From NCBI RefSeq assembly GCF_002726155.1, contig NZ_PBSH01000031.1, positions 62,001 to 126,000 on the forward strand: 64,000 nucleotides of DNA, given 5' to 3'. This document shows, one piece after another, positions 59,251 to 64,000 of this stretch. Positions within the stretch are counted from its first letter, which is position 1. Every line of letters starts with the position of its first letter. The translations under genes and the position numbers were made by a program. The DNA is from Alcanivorax sp. Lineage in GTDB: Bacteria; Pseudomonadota; Gammaproteobacteria; Pseudomonadales; Alcanivoracaceae. The notes beneath the pieces are model-generated. The model was given only the letters and a program-made list of their open reading frames with translations, was not told where the DNA came from and ran no database searches.

Positions 59251-61254
59251 ATGAATAATAATCACCTGCGTAAAACCAGGCTGGCTATGGCTGTTGCCAG
59301 CATCACTGCCCTTACCGGACTATCCCTTCCTGCTTCAGCGGTCCAGCTGGACTTCGAGAATCCTGACTGGGCAGGGCGACTGGATACGACTGTGTCTGTT
59401 GGTGCCCTGTTCCGGACGGAGGGGCAGGATTCCATGCTTGCCGCCACCGGTGACGTGGTGGATATGACCAAGGCCGGTTATGGTTCTCAGATCAACAAGA
59501 ACGATGCCAACAATAACTACGATACCGGTCTGGCTTCTCTGGTGTACAAAATTACTCCGGAACTGGATCTGAGCTGGCAGGGCAAGTACGGCATGTTCCT
59601 GCGTGGTACCGCCTTTTATGATCAGGTGATTATGGGGGGCGATCATGACGGTGGTGTTCTGAATGCGTCTGCCCCGTATGTACCTGGAAATGGTTTTAGC
59701 CGTTACGCAACCTATTCGGATTATGCCAACAATGGCACCGGCGATGACTTTACCCGTGATGCCGAGCGCTATGCCGGCCAGCGTGCGCGTATGCTGGATG
59801 CGTATGTGTGGGGCAACTTCGATATGTTCGACCGCCCCCTGAACGTGCGTCTTGGCCAGCAGGTGATTAACTGGGGTGAGGCGCTGTTCATGCAGAATGG
59901 TGTTAACACCGCCAACTACTTTGATCTGAATGCCTTGCGCCTGCCGGGTTCTGAAATCAAAGAAGCCTTGCTTCCCCTCAATAGCTTGTACTTCTCCTAC
60001 GGCTTGACCTTCAATGCCACCCTTGAGGCGTTCTACCAGCTGGACTGGAAGAACTCTGAAGACGCGCCAACGGGGACATACTTCTCCACCCATGATGCCT
60101 TCCCGGGCAAGGGCGCAGACAACGTAATCATTGACGGGCGGGTGGTGGCTCTGGGTGCCAATGCTCCGGGTCTTGAAGGCGCCTTTGCAGGTTATACCGC
60201 ACTCAACTACTCCGACTATCAATACGAAGCGACTCAGGTCACGGTAGATCGTATCCGGGACAAGGAAGCATCAGACAGTGGTCAGTTCGGCCTGGCATAT
60301 CGTTATTTTGCTGAAGGCCTTAATGGCACGGAGTTCGCGCTGTATTACACCCGCACCCATGCGAAGACGCCGGTCGTGGGCGCTCGTCTGAATAATGTCC
60401 AGGCTGCACAAGGTGGTGGCGCAGCAGCGATGCCATTGATTATCGACACCGCAGAATATCAGATGGCGTACGCCGAAGATCAGGACATGATCGGTGGTAG
60501 CTTTAACACCAGCATTGGTAGCATGTCGCTGGCCGGTGAGATTGCTTACCGTCCCAAGCGTGCGATTATCAACGAAGCAGGCGATGACCTGATTTCTGCC
60601 CTGGCAGGAGCCGCGGGTAAATCCGCAGGTTTGTTGGGCCCTGATACTGTCGTGAGAATAGAAGATCTGACCGGCCACTGTGTGCGTGCAGAAATGGGCG
60701 GAAGCTGTCTGTCCGGCGATACAGTGGTCACAGATAGTGCGCTCTATTACTTCTATGACGAAGTGGAAAGCTACAACGGCTCTCTGGTCAGCATCTTTAA
60801 CTTCGGTCCTACATTCGGTTCTGATGGCCTCATCGCCTTGCTGGAGCTGGGTGTTGAGCACATCGAAGGCCTGGAAAGCCCGGATGAAGAATACAACTCA
60901 ACAGCGGCAATTCTGGAATCAGAAGCACAGATCCTGAGCCCGGATGATCCGAACAAGTACAACCTGGACCCCACTTCCTGGGGCTACCGTGCGGTGCTGA
61001 AGGCGGATTACAGTAACGTTTTCGCGGGTGTTTCCATGAGCCCAAGTGTACGTTTTGCCCATGATGTAAACGGTAACTCTCCGATTGGCGGCAACTTTAT
61101 GGAAGATCGTAAAGCAGCCACCCTGGGCGTGAGTTTCCTGTACTTGAACAACCTGGAAGTGGCCATGTCTGGCACCACCTTCTGGGGCGCCAAATATTCC
61201 AACAAACTGGCCGACCGGAACAACGCTTCGGTTTCTGTTAAGTACTCTTTCTAA
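59251..61254 (+). CDS. DUF1302 family outer-membrane protein
   Basis: Large outer-membrane beta-barrel-like protein, 667 residues, with signal peptide (MAVASITALTGLSLPASAVQ). DUF1302 hallmarks are DFENPDWAGRLDTTVSVGAL at the start, LRGTAFYDQVIMG, RLGQQVINWGEALFMQNGVN and a final strand ending YSF. In many Gammaproteobacteria this protein, DUF1329, a YCF48-like protein and an RND transporter form one operon, as here. A surface or exporter role for hydrophobic compounds has been suggested; it is unproven. ATG 59251 follows CGGAGAG. No -35/-10 pair is convincing in the 232-nt upstream region. Confidence 0.9.
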   Translation: MNNNHLRKTRLAMAVASITALTGLSLPASAVQLDFENPDWAGRLDTTVSVGALFRTEGQDSMLAATGDVVDMTKAGYGSQINKNDANNNYDTGLASLVYKITPELDLSWQGKYGMFLRGTAFYDQVIMGGDHDGGVLNASAPYVPGNGFSRYATYSDYANNGTGDDFTRDAERYAGQRARMLDAYVWGNFDMFDRPLNVRLGQQVINWGEALFMQNGVNTANYFDLNALRLPGSEIKEALLPLNSLYFSYGLTFNATLEAFYQLDWKNSEDAPTGTYFSTHDAFPGKGADNVIIDGRVVALGANAPGLEGAFAGYTALNYSDYQYEATQVTVDRIRDKEASDSGQFGLAYRYFAEGLNGTEFALYYTRTHAKTPVVGARLNNVQAAQGGGAAAMPLIIDTAEYQMAYAEDQDMIGGSFNTSIGSMSLAGEIAYRPKRAIINEAGDDLISALAGAAGKSAGLLGPDTVVRIEDLTGHCVRAEMGGSCLSGDTVVTDSALYYFYDEVESYNGSLVSIFNFGPTFGSDGLIALLELGVEHIEGLESPDEEYNSTAAILESEAQILSPDDPNKYNLDPTSWGYRAVLKADYSNVFAGVSMSPSVRFAHDVNGNSPIGGNFMEDRKAATLGVSFLYLNNLEVAMSGTTFWGAKYSNKLADRNNASVSVKYSF

Positions 61255-61261
61255 TTTGTTC

Positions 61262-61286
61262 CAGGTCGGGATGCCGGCCTGTTTTT
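61262..61286 (+). terminator. Intercistronic terminator or attenuator between DUF1302 and DUF1329 genes
   Basis: An 8-bp stem with one G-U pair (CAGGTCGG / CCGGCCTG), GATG loop and five T's, 8 nt after the DUF1302 stop and 15 nt before the next ATG. It would reduce downstream expression within the operon. Confidence 0.7.
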
Positions 61287-61300
61287 AACGGAGAGCAATC

Positions 61301-62707
61301 ATGTTGAAGAAATTGACCGCAATGGGTGGTGCACTGGCACTGTCTCTGAGCGTAGCGGCCAATGTGCACGCTGGTGTTTCCAGCCAGGAAGCGGCGAAGC
61401 TGGGTAAATCCCTGACGCCATTCGGTGCACAGATTAAAGGCAACGGTAAAGCGATCTCTACAGGTCTGGGTATCCCGGATTACACTGGTGGCATTCAGCG
61501 CAAGGATATTCCCAAGGAATACACCCGCCCGGGCCAACATCACCCGGACCCGTACAAGTCTGACAAAATCGCCTTCACCATCAACGCCCAGAACGTGTCC
61601 CAGTATGCGGACAAGGTGCCGGACGGTGTGCAGGCCATGCTGAAAACCTACCCGGACACCTTCAAGCTGAACGTGTATCCGAGCCATCGCTCCACGTCTG
61701 CACCGCAGTGGGTGTATGACAACACCAAAAGCAACGCTACCAAGGCCAAGCTGGGTGAAACCGGTGTGGACAACGCCTTTGGCGGTATTCCGTTCCCGAT
61801 TCTGAGTGGTAGCAACGAGCAGAAAGCCAAGCAGGCAATCTGGAATCACATTTTGCGCTGGCGTGGCCTGTACGTAGTGCGCCGTGCGTCAGAAGTGGCC
61901 GTTCAGCGTAGCGGTGCCTACTCGCTGATTACCTCGCAGCAGGAAGTGTATTTCCGTTACTACGATCCGAAGTACAACTTTGACTCCCTGGATAACATCA
62001 TTTTCTACTACCTGTCCTTCACCAAAGCGCCGGCACGTCTGGCGGGTGGTGCGGTACTGGTACACGAAATGCTGGACCAACAGAAAATGCCGCGCCAAGC
62101 TTGGGGCTACAATGCTGGCCAGCGTCGCGTGCGCCGTGCACCGAACCTGGCTTACGACACGCCGATTGCGGCGGCCGATGGCCTGCGTACGGCAGACGAC
62201 ACCGACATGTATAACGGTGCGCCAGACAAGTACAACTGGAAGCTGGTTAGCGATAAGCCGGTAGAAATGTTTATCCCGTATAACAACTACAAGCTGGATA
62301 GCGCGGATGTGAAATATGAGACCCTGCTGCAAAAGGGCCATGTGAACTCTGACTACCAGCGTTGGGAGCTGCACCGCGTCTGGGTGGTGGAAGCAAACTT
62401 GAAAGAAGGTGAGCGACACATCTACGAGAAGCGTCGCTTCTATATTGATGCGGATTCCTGGCAGATTGCCGCCATCGATCAGTACGACCGTCGTGGCGAG
62501 CTGTGGCGCGTCAGCCTGGCTTACATCAAGAATTACTACGAAGTACCGACCCAGTGGACCGCTCTGGATACGTTCCACGACCTGCGTGCTCAGCGTTATC
62601 ACGTGCAGTTCCTGGATAACGAAGAGTCAACGATGCTTGATTACAGCCAGCCGGTACCCGGCGACCGTTACTTCCACCCGGCAGCGCTACGCCGCCGCGG
62701 TCGTTAA
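61301..62707 (+). CDS. DUF1329 family periplasmic protein
   Basis: Exported protein of 468 residues with a signal peptide ending SVAANVHAGVSS. Family marks: LTPFGAQIKGNGKAISTGLG, IPFPILSGSNEQKAKQAIWN and the C-terminal DSWQIAAIDQYDRRGELWRV. Fold resembles outer-membrane lipoprotein-sorting LolA/LolB-type barrels in published family descriptions; that comparison is not verified here. Co-occurs with DUF1302 and RND genes and probably works with them in moving a lipid or hydrophobic molecule through the periplasm. ATG 61301 follows CGGAGAG. Confidence 0.9.
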   Translation: MLKKLTAMGGALALSLSVAANVHAGVSSQEAAKLGKSLTPFGAQIKGNGKAISTGLGIPDYTGGIQRKDIPKEYTRPGQHHPDPYKSDKIAFTINAQNVSQYADKVPDGVQAMLKTYPDTFKLNVYPSHRSTSAPQWVYDNTKSNATKAKLGETGVDNAFGGIPFPILSGSNEQKAKQAIWNHILRWRGLYVVRRASEVAVQRSGAYSLITSQQEVYFRYYDPKYNFDSLDNIIFYYLSFTKAPARLAGGAVLVHEMLDQQKMPRQAWGYNAGQRRVRRAPNLAYDTPIAAADGLRTADDTDMYNGAPDKYNWKLVSDKPVEMFIPYNNYKLDSADVKYETLLQKGHVNSDYQRWELHRVWVVEANLKEGERHIYEKRRFYIDADSWQIAAIDQYDRRGELWRVSLAYIKNYYEVPTQWTALDTFHDLRAQRYHVQFLDNEESTMLDYSQPVPGDRYFHPAALRRRGR

Positions 62708-62742
62708 TTATAAAAACGTCGGTTCCTTGAAGCCGGCAATGC

Positions 62743-62781
62743 AAAACGACCGGGAGGCCGCCTATGGCTCCCGGTTGTTTT
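62743..62781 (+). terminator. Hairpin between DUF1329 and YCF48-like genes
   Basis: A 14-bp stem with one G-U pair (AAAACGACCGGGAG / CTCCCGGTTGTTTT), 11-nt loop, four T's within the stem. Possible partial terminator in the operon. Confidence 0.65.
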
Positions 62782-62825
62782 GTGCTCGGCCCTGAAAAAA
62801 GGGCCCTCGGGAAGAGTAAGGGACA

Positions 62826-63917
62826 ATGAAAAAAACAGTGTTAATGGCTTTTTCGGCCATGCTGTCTGCGCCCCTGCAGGCAGATTTCGTTTCGAATGAT
62901 GCACCTCTGGTCACCGCTAACAGTTACCTGGATATCGCTTACGCCGATAGCCGGGTTGTTGCTGTGGGCGACCGGGGTAAAATTCTCTATTCCGATGATC
63001 AGGGTGATCACTGGAAGCAGGCGGTAACGCCCTCTGAAGTGCTGCTCACCTCGGTGTGCTTTGCTGATGCTCGCCACGGCTGGGCGGTTGGCCACGATGC
63101 GGTGGTACTGGGCAGCGATGATGGTGGGGAAACCTGGACCGTGCAATACAGCGACCCTCTGGGTAGCGGTGAGGAGGATGCGGCGCCGGTTGAGGAGGAG
63201 CTGGATGACTACGCCATGGATGATCTCTATGGTGACCCCTACGGTGATGATGCCTACGGCGATGAAGGCGACGATCTCTATGGCGATAGTGCTGCCATGG
63301 CACCAGTCGATACATCCGGTGCACCGTTGCTGGATGTGTTCTGCGATAGTCGTGATCGTGCGGTTGCTGTGGGCGGGTATGGCTACTTCCTGCGAACCAC
63401 TGATGGTGGCGAAACCTGGAATAAAGCCCTGGATAGCCTGGATAACCGTGATGGCTGGCATTTGTATGACTATGCCGCTGCCAAAGGCGGAAACGATCGC
63501 TATGTAGTGGGCGAAAAAGGCGTGATGTTCCACTCTGCCGACAAAGGCGTGAGCTGGGAAAAATTGCAAAGTCCTTACAGCGGCACCCTGTTTGGGGTGA
63601 CGACCATTTCTGATTATAAAGCCTTGGCCTATGGCCTTCAGGGCAATGTGTGGTTGACGGCTAATCGCGGGCGCAGCTGGGCAAAAATTCCCTCAAAGCT
63701 GAGCCGCGGTGTGAACGATGGCACCGTGCTGGCGGATGGCACTGTGGTGCTGGTCACTAATGCCGGTGGCATCCTTACCAGCCACGATGGCGGTCAATCT
63801 TTTTCCCTGCGGTTCTTGCCGGATCGCGATTCTATCTCCGCAGTTCTTCCTCGTGATGCAGGTGGCATTCTTGTCGCCGGGCAGGGTGGGTTGCGTGTGA
63901 TCGAAGACGTTAAATAA
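62826..63917 (+). CDS. YCF48-like (Hcf136-type) beta-propeller protein
   Basis: Periplasmic beta-propeller of 363 residues with signal peptide (MAFSAMLSAPLQADF). BNR/Asp-box-like repeats recur: YSDDQGDHWKQAV, GSDDGGETWTVQ, TTDGGETWNKALDS, HSADKGVSWEKLQ, TANRGRSWAKI and SHDGGQSFSLRF. Between repeats 2 and 3 (about 115-157) there is an acidic, Tyr/Gly-rich insert with repeated DDLYGD and GDDAYGDEGD. The insert is unusual for the family and could bind metal. It is assumed to assist the RND transporter gene that follows after 11 nt. Confidence 0.88.
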   Translation: MKKTVLMAFSAMLSAPLQADFVSNDAPLVTANSYLDIAYADSRVVAVGDRGKILYSDDQGDHWKQAVTPSEVLLTSVCFADARHGWAVGHDAVVLGSDDGGETWTVQYSDPLGSGEEDAAPVEEELDDYAMDDLYGDPYGDDAYGDEGDDLYGDSAAMAPVDTSGAPLLDVFCDSRDRAVAVGGYGYFLRTTDGGETWNKALDSLDNRDGWHLYDYAAAKGGNDRYVVGEKGVMFHSADKGVSWEKLQSPYSGTLFGVTTISDYKALAYGLQGNVWLTANRGRSWAKIPSKLSRGVNDGTVLADGTVVLVTNAGGILTSHDGGQSFSLRFLPDRDSISAVLPRDAGGILVAGQGGLRVIEDVK

Positions 63918-63928
63918 GGGGCACAGCA

Positions 63929-64000
63929 ATGTCAGGTCGTATTTCCAAAAGTATTGCCAGTGGGCTGTTTGCTGTTCGGCCCCTGATTCTGCTGGCCTTT
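63929..64000 (+). CDS. Start of an RND/MMPL-type transporter (3'-truncated by the window edge)
   Basis: ATG 63929 begins SGRISKSIASGLFAVRPLIL, a basic N-terminus followed by the first hydrophobic helix, cut by the right edge after 24 codons. An RND superfamily (MMPL, SSD-containing) transporter is expected here from the conserved DUF1302-DUF1329-YCF48-RND order, but only the first helix is visible. A GGGG stretch at 63918-63921 precedes it. Confidence 0.55.
   Translation, partial: MSGRISKSIASGLFAVRPLILLAF

Noticed and set aside
1..64000. CRISPR array, prophage or insertion sequence
   Set aside because: No regular repeat-spacer pattern, transposase, integrase or phage structural gene was seen; the repeats found are short non-coding elements.

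Overview
The window reads as a chromosome segment of an oil-degrading marine gammaproteobacterium, most likely Alcanivorax or a close relative. This is inferred from the density of acyl-CoA catabolism genes together with cmoAB, nadK-yeaC, pepN, a VolA/Pla-1-type lipase and the DUF1302/DUF1329/YCF48/RND set. No species can be fixed from sequence alone. Genes are tightly packed, with no phage, plasmid, transposase or CRISPR array.

Layout. 1-6600: end of a Liv-type ABC importer (ATPase, binding protein), then a promoter with a palindromic operator candidate and a beta-oxidation operon (fused hydratase/3-hydroxyacyl-CoA dehydrogenase plus two paired acyl-CoA dehydrogenases of PimC/PimD type), suited to dicarboxylic or substituted acyl-CoAs. 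6740-10154: three overlapping genes (CurA-like reductase, DHA2 MFS exporter, ketopantoate-reductase family). 10476-14701: a large Ig-like lipoprotein with an OmpW porin. 14773-17455 (minus): YheU, MAPEG, a stand-alone MnmC oxidoreductase domain, a lipoprotein. 17574-23733: hybrid histidine kinase, small envelope proteins, cmoAB, degenerate GGDEF. 23924-27495: two paralogous small membrane proteins, a UbiJ-like SCP2 protein with membrane anchor, DUF445, a phasin. 28013-35789: quinone oxidoreductase, MBL hydrolase, unknown permease, acyl-CoA dehydrogenase, thiolase, glutaryl-CoA dehydrogenase. 35790-36709: AT-rich DNA with clustered DnaA boxes.

36760-48719 is an acyclic terpene utilisation (atu) cluster in the order known from Pseudomonas aeruginosa, atuR divergent from atuA-B-C-D-E-F-H but lacking atuG. 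It should degrade citronellol/geraniol-type methyl-branched acids through citronellyl-CoA and geranoyl-CoA carboxylation. A palindrome in the -35/-10 spacer of the atuA promoter is a likely AtuR operator. 48841-49456 holds tRNA-Val(UAC), tRNA-Asp(GUC) and a 34-residue acidic microprotein. 49748-64000 holds a coiled-coil protein, a cNMP/rhodanese protein, nadK, yeaC, a lipase, pepN and the start of the DUF1302-DUF1329-YCF48-RND operon.

The most unusual signal is non-coding. Many spacers carry 100-200 bp elements whose inverted arms are built from short permuted words. At least five different word vocabularies occur (GTTGAAAG/TTCAAAG, ACGAG, GCATCAGGC, GCACGCAAC, AATAGTTA). Three of the elements, from two different vocabularies, share an internal 11-mer CGCGGGCACGG. 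They look like a modular family of non-autonomous repeats and have settled repeatedly between catabolic genes.
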